Origin: Scleroderma bovista
Taxonomy: Eukaryota > Basidiomycota > Agaricomycetes > Boletales > Sclerodermataceae
Reading direction: 5' to 3'
Assembly (NCBI GenBank): GCA_037178675.1
Contig: JAYMGJ010000131.1
Coordinates: forward strand, 1-64,000
DNA length: 64,000 bases
Shown here: piece by piece, positions 54,378 through 64,000 of the stretch
How the letters are laid out: every line of letters begins with the position of its first letter
Numbering within the stretch: position 1 is the first letter of the stretch
Position numbers and translations under genes: made by a program
Notes under the pieces: generated by a model
Database searches by the model: none
Told to the model about the DNA's origin: nothing
The model's input: the letters and a program-made list of their open reading frames with translations, nothing else

Positions 54378-57300
54378 TCAAAATGCCAAATGAAATGCAT
54401 GATAATCAGAGAACTTGTTTACATAAAAAGCAGCAAAAGCAGAAAGTGAATCTGTATGCTTAAGATCACGTGGAATAGGATCTTTTCCATAAATACCAAT
54501 TAAATGTGCTGGTCGCATTATGCTATCCAAATGGATAACACTAACAACTCTATTTCCATCTTCATCAAACTCTGGTTCCACCATCCACATTCCAGTGTCT
54601 GGACAGGGTTTCTCTCCAATTACATCAAACCACCGGACCAAAGCACAAGGATAAAAAACATTACGATATGAGAATGAGAAGAGCAAAATCACCTGTGCAA
54701 CAAACAAACCACAAAAGCCTGCTAAAGAAGGATCCTTTTCAATAAAAACACAGTCATAGCGAGGTGGTCCATGTCTCCATGAGGAACATGCATGTATTCT
54801 CTGGCAATGCATACCTCCAACTCCACAAAGATCACTTGGAGCATAAAAGGTTGCAACTGCTGAGTCATATGAATATCCTTTCTCCAAAATTTGAGGACAG
54901 ATCTGAGGGAGATTGACAACCTCAGGATTACGTTGCTGATATACAAAACATGCAATGAGATCTGGCAACTCTGGGTGACCAATATCATTGCCCATTTCAG
55001 CAAATGTTCTGCGATATCGTGGAGCTAGTAGTAAGGATAAATAATTAGTAAATTAGTATAAATATAATACTAGAGTTAAACTTACAGGGACGCTTGGCTA
55101 ATTCCACCTTGGCCTCTACTAGTAATGTTGAACCATTAACATCTTGAATCTCCTCTAAAGTTGAGTCATCCCGAAAGCCAGCTTCCTCATTATCATCTGA
55201 AGTAATATCCAGTGCCTCAGTCTCCACACCTGCTGGAACCAATGGAGTACTCAGAAAACCTATTGTACAGTTAGTATTAATTTAAATATATATTTATAGT
55301 AATTGGTATTACTAGTACTCACCTTTGGCACTCTGCTTAGCTCTAAAGTGGGCTAGATTGTCAAGCCGCTGATTGGTAACAAGCATTTGACCTAGAGCCT
55401 CATGACGGTTTGACCTTCTCCAGGGTTTCTTCACTGCTTCAATATGCTTTGATTCAGTAATGGAGGTGCATAGGCCATTGGGTGCACCAAATTGCTGGAC
55501 AAGGTGGTGATAATGTTGAAGAGCATGAATTCGGGGAATTGATATGCCATTGGGGCAAATTTGAACTTCTTCAAAAATGGTACGTTCAGATTCAAAGTGT
55601 TTGAGGGCATTATCCATTGCTATCAAGTCAGCCTCATCCAATATTGATTGGCAGACAATATAACAAAACTCCATGAATGCTGCTATAGCTCATACCATTT
55701 TACTAGGCACATAATCTGCAATGGCAGGAAGAAAGACCTAGTACAATAGTTTAAATTTCAAAAATAAATATATAAGAAGTTTATTAACACTTACTTTCAT
55801 GAGAGCTTTGGAGTCATTTCCAGTCCACTGTTTAAATCCACGGCCTTGAGGAAATCATCTAAGGCCTGGAAAGGGTGCAGCAATAGCAATACTAATGTTA
55901 TTTTTCAAACATTCTGTCAATATTATTAGGATAGTAAAATAAATGTCCTTACCGGCGATCAATGTCAGCCAAAATAGCAGATGCATTTGCTGGATATGCC
56001 CCTTCAATGTATTTCTCCACCCATGATACTAAATGATCTTTGAATGTCCCCTTGATAATTTGATGAAGGATATCAGGGGCAATCAATTCATGAATATCAG
56101 CTCTAGGAAAGCCAGCTGTAAATGGCTAGTGATGTAGTATATTCAAATAAATACTAGTAGTAGTGCCAAGCTGACAAACTAGAAGACTGACCAAAATATC
56201 ATCAATAATGCCATATTCTCTCCAAAGAACCTGTGATCGGAATGTCTCCGTGAGACTCTTGGTATGTGTGTGATGACATGGACAAATATCTTCTGACTTG
56301 CTATCCAGATCTGTACGATGTGCAGTAGTACATCTAGCAGTAAGGGGAACCTATTTTGAACAACCAATAAAAAAAACTTGCTAAATAGTGTACTCACTTT
56401 GGGCACCATCCTTGAACAATACAAGCTAACAAAGCTTGCTCTGGATAATCACCAATATATGGACCAATACCATATATGGCTCTTCGGTAGTGCCCATCAG
56501 CACATAGTGTGACTTCAGGTTTTGACATTGCTGGCTTCATTGTTTCAAGCATAGCAGCCAATGAGGAATGAAGTAAGTGACGACGAAAAGCACGAAACTC
56601 AGGATCTGATTCAAATTCCCGATCCGCTGATGTTGCCTTGTAAGTGAATTTGAAACAACAGGAGATCAGTACTAGCTCACTTACTTTTGGGTATAGCAAG
56701 AAATCCTAATAAACTTACAGCCTGATTATGGCCACGGCGTGCACAGTTATGCACATTACCAGTACTAATATAGATAGGCCAATAGTCATTGTTGCCAGTT
56801 GCAACTGAGACAGTAGTCTTGTCACTTCCCAGAATTATGGGCACAAACATTGCACCATGGTTTTCAAGATCTTCTGAAAGCTCATTCTGAATGAAATTAG
56901 TAGAAAGGATCATTAAGAAATCATACTAGTACTAGCAACCAAACTCACTTACACACTGCTCCCATGCCCAATTTCCAGTCATAAAATCTGACCAAATGTG
57001 TTGGTGATTCTTGCCAAACACTTGACGTGGGGCATAGTCAATGAAGTCCTTGAAATCTGGGTTTGATAATTGCTTTTGAACCAAAGCCTTTGGATCTCGG
57101 AACCATATATTATAGTCTCCTTGCTTCCAGGTTGGCAGATTGGCAGTGGAAGTCCCATCCATTTGAGCTCTTTCAACATCAGCATGGTTTATTGAGATAC
57201 ATTCCCATTTCTCTTCAGGGGAGATAGCATCAATTAAGCCATAGAGCTCTTTGTGATTGGAAAATGGTGGGGTTCCTCCTTCATGCATAGTTGCCAATAT

Positions 57301-57807
57301 ATCCATCAGTTCATCAATCCTACCACCAGACATTTGATCACGGCGAAATATAAAGTCTGCAAGTTCAAATTGAGCTTGGCTTTTGAATGGGTGCCAGCTT
57401 GGACCAGTGCCATCAGGCTCATCATGATTGACAGGTGGAGTATTGGGTGGTAGATCATTTCCACCCAGATCACAAGGTGTGCCTAAGTTCACCATTCATT
57501 AGTTATCTATCACATACTAGATGAAGTTTTGAACTGTCCTACCATCTAAGACAGGATGAACTGTATAGTAAGATCCTTGAGGAGGCATCTGTTCACCCAG
57601 GTCTGCTTCTGAATCACTTCCTGACTCTGAGTTTGCTGAGATTCCTCCTTGAAAGGGATGCTGACGAGGTCGAGCTTGCCTCTGGAGAGTGTTGTGAACA
57701 ACATTCCTATGCCGCACAAATGCACCTCGAGACATGAAACCCCTCCGACATGAGGGGCCTGTTGGATTTGCACAGTAGAACTGCCTTGGCCTATATGTTG
57801 AAGCCAT
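54378..57807 (-). pseudogene. Plavaka-type transposase D, full length with two TGA stops
   Basis: It starts at an ATG at 57807. The N-terminus is MASTYRPRQFYCANPTGPSC then RGAFVRHRNVVH, a C2H2-like finger. In order follow: WHPFKSQAQFELADFIF (57390); DYNIWFRDPKALVQKQLSNPDF (57090); DFMTGNWAWEQC (56975); IILGSDKTTVSVATGNNDYWP (56830); EVTLCADGHYRRAIYGIGPYIGDYPEQALLACIVQGWCPK (56450); IAPDILHQIIKGTFKDHLVSWVEKYI (56050); FPQGRGFKQWTGNDSKALMK (55820); FGAPNGLCTSITESKHIEAV (55470); and C-terminal YHAFHLAF at 54378. TGA codons stand at 55855-55857 and 55690-55692. It is closest to A and C. A divergent partner gene starts 226 bases upstream. Otherwise most introns are canonical. Confidence 0.88.
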
Positions 57808-58032
57808 GGCTAGTACTGTGTAGTCTATTTACTTATCAAACAACTATCAAAGATGGTAGCATTCACACAACTGAGCATCACAGCGGAAGATGTCAGACGA
57901 TGGGTACGAACATGATTTAGAATGTGTTGTTGTTTGTTTGTCACGGTCCAACCTCCAACAGCGGCAAGTCACTTGCACCTTCTGACACAAACAACTCGTG
58001 ACACTTGCTTGTTCTCTTCATTCAATCATTCA

Positions 58033-59128
58033 ATGGTGAACACACGAGCAGCAAACAAGTATACTCACCCAGGGCTCCCTGATATGCCTAGTCAACAAAA
58101 ACAGCAAGAACAACCGAAGGACAAAGTCACTGTCGAGAAGATGCAAGAGGTTGCAATTACGAAGGTTGCTGCCATAGAGAACCAGTTACTTACGAAACAG
58201 GTAAATGTGAAAGCCAACGCACGTCAACCAGGTGGCCCTAGTATGACAAAGAAGCCACGTGTCCAGGCTGCTAGTTCTCTGAACCAGTCAGTCCAGTGCA
58301 CCAACGAAGGACAATGTATGTACTTACAAATAGGCGTGTATTCGACTGATAGTTTTGATTACCCTAGATGACTATGGTGGACAGGCCGGTGAAAACGACG
58401 ACAGTCAAATGATCACCAAATCAGACAAGAACTTGAATGGAAAATTGGGTATGTACTCGACTGTTATGGAACAGGTGCCAATCAGACTGACATCGCGATA
58501 CAGCCAGACGTAACGTGGATCGAATGTCAACACAGCCGTCAGCTAAGGTTACCAAGTTGCAGACGGAATCAGGTACGTACCGAACTATTGCAATGCAGCC
58601 ACGGATCAGACTGACGTTACGATAGCACAATGCGATAAACGAGACAATGGTAGCAATGACTATCAAATGGACATTAGTGACAGCGAGAGTTCAGTAGAAT
58701 CTGGTGGGTACTGCACCTATTTCAATTGCGTGATGGTCCGACTGATAGGTTGCAAATAGCGGGACACAATAAACAATGCAATGGCCGCGATGACGAACAA
58801 AGGAACGTTAGTGATGGGAATGAGTCTGAATTGTCAGATCATGACAAACCGGGCAAAGGAAAGGGAAAGATTGCAAGTACTGTGCGGGACGCTGTTCATC
58901 AGGAACGGGAGGCACTGAAGAACACGAACAAGAACGTTAGAAGCATAAACCAAAGAGTACCACCAGCAAAGCCCACCAGTAGCCAGCGGGTTAACGAATC
59001 TGAGGCCAACAAGAATGCAGGCGAACGGATTGAAGGGCCAGAAGCACGGGGGAGAGCAAAGAAGAGAGGTGACAACAAGGCCAACAAGGCCAACAAGGCT
59101 GTGACCAGCAGCACAAAGAGGAAGACGC
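58033..59128 (+). pseudogene. Divergent partner gene of transposase D, cut by copy 4
   Basis: It starts MVNTRAANKYTHPGLPDMPS at 58033 and is followed by a Lys/Gln/Glu-rich likely coiled coil (TVEKMQEVAITKVAAIENQL). Several small exons with GT-AG introns follow (for example around 58315-58370 and 58449-58500), then a Lys-rich low-complexity region (HDKPGKGKGK, ARGRAKKRGDNKANKANKA). It stops being gene sequence at 59128, where element copy 4 begins. The HPGL motif near the N-terminus and the divergent position match the gene at 62161. That gene, complete enough to show it, carries a folded C-terminal domain that is missing here. Function unknown. Confidence 0.55.
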
Positions 59129-61226
59129 TGTGAGTCAAAGTGTGGATTTGGGTCAGAACAACAACCCAAACACAACACCAACAAAGGACTACGAAATTGT
59201 GCGAGTGGTGGTTTACCTCCGCGGTGTCCAGAGAGGATGTGCTGAGGAGGAGGGAAGGGGATCTACACCAACAGGGTGATGCAGACGGTGATGCAGGATA
59301 CTCCTGGGGTACAGGAGCAATAGAAGACGAAGGGGATAGGTGTCTGGACTCTTCCTAAAGCCTAGGAAGTGTCAAAGCGGGGATTGAGTTGACTGGGACT
59401 GAAGTAGCGATACTACACCTAGAGATTGGTGCAGCAAGGGGACAAGGGGGCTCCTGACGTCCAGAAGCAATAGGGGATAAAGGATTGACAGGCTAGACTC
59501 CGCTTGAGCCTAGAGAAAGACTTGGACTTGAATAGATTGGATAAAACTTGAATATCAGAGCCTTTAGACCTTCACTGAAGCCTACAAGACTCAAAGAGCT
59601 GAGGGGATACTGACTGAGAGAGTCTGAGAGAGGGATAATTTCGTGCAATTGGGTCCTCTTTCACTGGGCTGAGCCCAGGGGTTTAAATACATGGGGGGGC
59701 ACAGCATTACAGTACAAAAAGAGAAGGGAGTAAGCAGAATTTGTCAAGGATTGGTAAGGGATTGGTAAGAGCTTTGTAAGGGGTTTGTAAGCGATCAGTA
59801 AGCAAGGGATAAGCAGGAATGAGTAAGCATAGGAAGCATGAATAAGCTGCTGAGTAAAGGAATGAGTAAGCTGCATGACAAGATTGATTGGTAAGGGAGT
59901 GAGTCATCAGCTGAGTAATATACCAAAAATGCGAAAGGGATAGAGTAATACTGATGACAAGAGAGCATCAGTAAGCAAGGGATGAGTCACTGCACAGCAG
60001 AAGGAGTCATTGATGCACAGCCTAAGAAGTTTGATGGGGGGCTGTGTACCATCAGGAATTTGATGGGACAACAATGGGGATCTGGGATTAATAGGGGGAT
60101 TGATCCGAGACAAAACAGCCACAAGAAGGGTACCAGGGGTCCAGAGGTCTTTTTGGGGGGTCAGCATACACTAAAGTATAGTGCATGTGTTCTAGCGCCG
60201 CTGAAGTGCAACCATGGGCTCCCTTGACGAGCTCTCTTCTGGGAAAGAACGAGAGAGGGTTCTTCTTCCTAATAGCACTATAAAGTGGGGGGGAATAACT
60301 GTCATGGTGCTGGGGGACGTCGTCTGAAAGTAGGGAAGCAGATAGAGTATTGAATTCGACGCATCCAGGGAAGCGAGACGAACGACAGAGGAAGATGGAC
60401 ATGGCAAGTATCTGGGAGGAAGGGACCATAGGCTGAGGGCTCAGGGGACACAGAGACGACCAGAGAAGACTTCTCAAGCTTGACAATAGACCTAAGATGA
60501 CCAAAGTACGTCCTTGACGCAGGACTGACAAGGAGAACGCGCTGACCGAGAACGAGAGGGACTGAGGGAGCAGGCTGGGAAGATATGTGCCAGGCAGTGC
60601 ACGGGAACTCTGGGAGAGGCTGTCCTAAGAGCAGGACATAGTGGAGATCTGCAGCAATAGCGGAGAAATGATCCAGAGAAAATACGGACTCCATAGTGAG
60701 CGATGAAGCGAATGTCTGGATTGCGGGGGGAATATCTCCGTGGGAAATGAACGGATTTGCGTCGGAACTTGACAGGCAGATAGACCATGCTCTAGGCTTT
60801 CTGACGGTATAGTCACGTGCCTGATAGCTTCAGAAACGACGGAGCTATTCAAAATATCGGAATGCCGGCACTGGGCGCCTAAAAATGACATTTGGGCGCT
60901 AAAAATCATTTCTTCTCTTTCTCCTTCGTTTCTCCATCAATTCTTCGGCTTCTTTGATCGTTCTGGTATGGGAGTTGGACTGCAGACGTGTGCATTCCTT
61001 TCTCATACCACAATTGACGTTATTCCTTCAGTTTCTTCTGCTTCTTGGCGGTTCTCGTGCGATAGATGACTGTCTGCATTGGCATTCATCTCTCGCATCA
61101 GGATAGTCGTCTTGTGCGATAGATGGCTACGATGAGGGTCTGTCGTGCTTATCCTTCACATAAGGATCATTTGATATAGGTGTTATCTTCCATGTTCACT
61201 GTACCAAACCTGTTTGGTGCGTGACA
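59129..61226 (-). mobile_element. 2.1 kb LTR-like element, copy 4
   Basis: Nearly identical to copy 1 and in the same orientation. Left flank ACGC (59125-59128, in the partner gene of transposase D). Right flank GCGG (61227-61230, in transposase A). The right flank pairs with the left flank of copy 1, not with its own left flank. Confidence 0.82.
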
Positions 61227-61230
61227 GCGG
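61227..61230. repeat. GCGG, right half of the target duplication of transposase A
   Basis: Pairs with GCGG at 10996-10999; see the entries for copies 1 and 4. Confidence 0.8.
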
Positions 61231-61995
61231 GTCCCGATACCATATATTGTAGCTGTCAGACTTCCAAGGAGCTGAATTGTCATCTTGACCATCGCTGGTG
61301 TACTCGTATGTGAAGCTTTGCCACTTGACTTCGCCGACGGAAGTGCTGTCAATAACACGGTAAAGATCCGTGTGGTTAGCAAATAGCGGTTCCCCGCCCA
61401 ACGGAAGCAACGAGGCTGCCCAGATATCAAGCAACGTATCAATTTTCTTGGCTGGCATTTCGGCATGTGTAAAAAGAAAATCTGCAAGTTCAAATTCCAA
61501 CCGGTTGCGGTATGGAGTCCAGTCGTCCGGTAATTTTGGTGTAGTTAGCGGTGGTGGGGCATCTTCTGGCAAATTTTGACCAAGAGCATCACATCTTTGT
61601 GCTGTAGCAAAGCATATTAGTCGAGATAGTAATTGTGCAAACGACTTACCATTGAGACCCGTATGATAATTGCGGTAAACTTTATTGCCAGAACCGACGA
61701 ATTCTGCCCTCACACTCTCGGATCCATGGTCCGATGAATTACCACATTCTTGATGGGCATGTTCTGCATCGTGTTCGGGTAGAGGGAACATGTCCACATC
61801 GGGGTCCCTCTCCGCCTCGTAGTCTTCCTGTCCGAAACAGCCAGGCGACTCTGTGTCGTCGGGACCAGGGCAACTGAAGCATGGATGACTGATGCGTTTA
61901 TGTTGAGTAAGACCAGCGAGATTTCTGAACCAACGATTACATCCTGGTTCCTCACAAGAGTGTCGGAGAGCACTGAACCTCGATCGTGGTAGCAT
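61231..61995 (-). pseudogene. Plavaka-type transposase A, N-terminal part
   Basis: It starts at an ATG at 61995 (MLPRSRFSALRHSCEEPGC). A C2H2-like finger CEEPGCNRWFRNLAGLTQHKRISH is followed by an acidic linker, RLEFELADFLFTHAEMPAKKIDTLLDIW near 61480, and APWKSDSYNIWYRDP ending at 61231. An intron of about 50 bases lies near 61600-61650. The next residues of the family (REVTHNLLARSDL) are at 10995, across element copy 1. The GC content and finger layout match transposase D. The gene is broken only by the rearrangement on this side. Confidence 0.85.
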
Positions 61996-62160
61996 TTTTG
62001 ATGTAAAGGATCACGTTGGGGATCGCGTGGTGAATAAGTTGATAGGGTAAGCGGGAGTTAGCATTAAAATGAGGGCATTGTTTACAAGAAAATTTGCATA
62101 AATTCGACAAGTCTCGACTCACCTGGTGTTGTCTCCGTCTCCCACCTAGCACAAGTCCCA

Positions 62161-64000
62161 TGTCGGCTGAAATTTCTTCTGGGGTTCAGCGTCCGCGAAG
62201 AGAGAAGGCAAACCTGCACCCAGGATTGTTAGTTCGTGACACACAGACCAAGCGACGCACCCCAGTTGAGAAGCAAGCCGACGACTTGCGTGCAAAGGAA
62301 ATCAAGGATGCTCGTGCCGCTGCTATGGAGCAGGGTCGTGCGCGAGTCAGTGAGATGGAGGCGGCCATGGAGGTTTCACAGGCTCAGCAGGGAACTGGAA
62401 AAGTGAAGCCAGTGAGACCGAGACCGAGACCGAGACCAGGCATTGGTCAAGGAAGACCCATGAATTTATCTGGTCCTCCTTGTGTTGATGGTGAGGACCT
62501 AGAATCACCGTTTCTGGACGTTGACCGTGATCGATTATCATTTGATCCACAGCCGATTTGGAAGATAACGCTCACCATCCGACCAGTCTCGCTGTCAAGG
62601 GCACTGTGGGCGAGCCTTGCGGTACTAATAGCCGTGCGCTGCGAAGACATGATGCGATGGCTGATGTGACTCAGCCAACACGTGCCCCCCAAGTCGACCA
62701 AGGGTGTGTTTTGAAGTTTGTTCTGAAATGCTGCTATTACTAACTGAATCAACTCTTTACTGGCTGAATCTCACCTGGGATGCCAGCACTCCACGCAATA
62801 ATACAGCCTTGGCTGGCCGTGTCAAGAACTGGGCCAACTTTGTCGCAACTGCGGGCAATACTGGGACACCTCAAAGTTCTGCGTCCTCCAATTTGTCAGC
62901 CCACGTGTCTCGTCCACCATCCTCTACGGTCCCATCTTTGACGACCAATGCTACCAGTGTCAGCTCAGCGGTCTCTGATACGGCTTCATCGTACACCAAG
63001 TCTCGCAGGGAAATCAACGATGATCTGGGGCGTGCCGCCACATTGGGTTGGATCAAACGTCAGCAAGCGCTAACCAACGGCGGGGTTGAAGGCTACGAGT
63101 CTCCTGCTGCTGTCCCTGTCAGGACCACTGACCATCGTACAATGAAGGCTCGTCTTTTGATTCAAAGAAAATGGCGAGGTCTCACTCTATTACTTTTAGC
63201 GGGCAGTACCGTGGACCATCAACACGAGTGCTAACCCAGAGAGCGACGCTGAATTTGACGAACCCATCACACAGGCAGTACAGACCGGCTCGAAGTGCAA
63301 GCATGCTGATCATGACAGTATTGAATATGTTATTTCATCTGATGCCGAGGAGGCAGATGATGGAGGCCCTGCCCTTGACGCCTATGATGAAATTCCCGTG
63401 CAGACTGTGCAGGAGCCTCGTGGCATGACAATGGTATATCTTTTCTTTGTTTTAAGCTCTATCCGCTGATTATTTGGAGTGGCAGACCAATACTACTAGA
63501 GCCGAAAAGCCGGCGAAGAAAGCCAAAACCTGCATGCCTGCAAGTACTAATACTGTGGGTCGAGGATCGGAACAGCCGTTCTCAGTGAGCGATACATCGG
63601 GTCCAGCATCGTTAACGTCCAACAGCACGGCCTGCGGGCAGTTGCATTATGTTAATAGCCACCTGCCTGCTGAGCTGCTAGAGAGTCGAACATGGACCAA
63701 GCAAGTTCTTCCTGCTCTCCTCACATGGGCGGGAAGTTTGTCCGATCCATGGGTGATCAAAGACAATGCCCTCATGCATGCCCTCCAAACTATCATCACC
63801 ACTGTTACCCCGGCTTTCCAGAATCTAACTGCAATACGTCCGGGGACGGCCATTTTTGAGATGACCCTAGGCAGAACACCTAAGACCCAACTACACGCGA
63901 AACTCTGAGGAGAAATAGGACGCGAGGATCTAGAGCAATAACCCAAGATGAGCTCGAATGGGGAGCCTCTGGGTGCTGGATTGCACGGTATATATACTAC
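62161..64000 (+). CDS. Divergent partner gene of transposase A (runs off the window)
   Basis: It starts MSAEISSGVQRPRREKANLH at 62161, 166 bases from the ATG of transposase A. HPGLLVRDTQTKRRTP is followed by a helical Lys/Arg/Glu-rich region (KQADDLRAKEIKDARAAAMEQ) and a PRPRPRPG run. An intron at about 62491-62552 joins in phase to DLEDNAHHPTSLAVKG. Later exons give NNTALAGRVKNWANFVATAG, SDAEEADDGGPALDAYDEI, and a folded-looking domain LHYVNSHLPAELLESRTWTKQVLPALLTWAGSLSDPWVIKDNAL. I cannot name the family. Similar proteins with a C-terminal domain starting this way are frequent next to Plavaka transposases in Agaricomycetes (recollection, not checked). The frame closes at 63908 or continues through an intron past the window. 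Confidence 0.6.

Noticed and set aside
11000..61226. A single 50 kb LTR retrotransposon with copies 1 and 4 as its LTRs
   Set aside because: The internal ends show no tRNA-like primer-binding site next to copy 4 and no polypurine tract next to copy 1, and the interior holds unrelated elements in both orientations.

Overview
The window looks like a gene-poor, transposon-rich stretch of a filamentous basidiomycete genome (Agaricomycetes; Boletales is only a guess). The evidence is short GT-AG introns of about 40-70 bases inside most genes, several Plavaka-type (CACTA-like) transposases, a chromodomain Ty3/gypsy pol, DUF6698 and DUF6532-like proteins, and a fungal TET/JBP-type dioxygenase. I see no rRNA, tRNA or CRISPR array.

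Layout. 1-6480: a decayed GMC oxidoreductase gene split by a 4.7 kb fold-back element, which has 19-base exact inverted ends, inverted CAGTCAGAC / GTCTGACTG arrays, inner inverted GTC / GAC trinucleotide arrays and a central hairpin. 6725-8280: about 222-base tandem repeats. 8401-10995: the 3' two thirds of Plavaka transposase A. 11000-13096: copy 1 of a 2.1 kb LTR-like element. 13097-20005: arrays rich in ACCGGT that enclose two intact minus-strand genes, a five-exon unknown gene and a four-exon TET/JBP-like 2-oxoglutarate/Fe(II) dioxygenase; element copy 2 (inverted) sits between them. 21413-25720: Plavaka transposase B. 25885-36962: a cluster of unusual genes (small unknown protein, SPT5/KOW-like protein, two unknown multi-exon genes, DUF6698), three of which share one promoter-like module. 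37139-38990: two tandem-repeat fields. 38992-42970: a truncated chromovirus pol. 42971-45067: element copy 3. 45068-47034: a DUF6532-like gene cut by copy 3, with a solo LTR in its first intron. 47312-48113: an unknown gene. 48200-52480: Plavaka transposase C, interrupted by a second element of the fold-back family built of 51-base repeats. 52684-54130: a decayed copy of RNA14 (mRNA 3'-end processing). 54378-57807: Plavaka transposase D with a divergent partner gene that is cut at 59128 by element copy 4 (59129-61226). 61231-61995: the N-terminal third of transposase A, again with a divergent partner gene running off the window end.

Most striking points. The two pieces of transposase A lie 50 kb apart, and each abuts a direct copy of the 2.1 kb element; joined, they read through in frame with a single GCGG, so the outer flanks of copies 1 and 4 behave as the target-site duplication of one insertion. 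An intact dioxygenase of the DNA-cytosine-oxidising superfamily sits with an intact partner gene inside CpG-containing ACCGGT arrays, while transposases around it are broken. Two fold-back elements with the same end sequence have landed in two unrelated coding sequences. All functional statements are inferred from reading the sequence; no database search was run.
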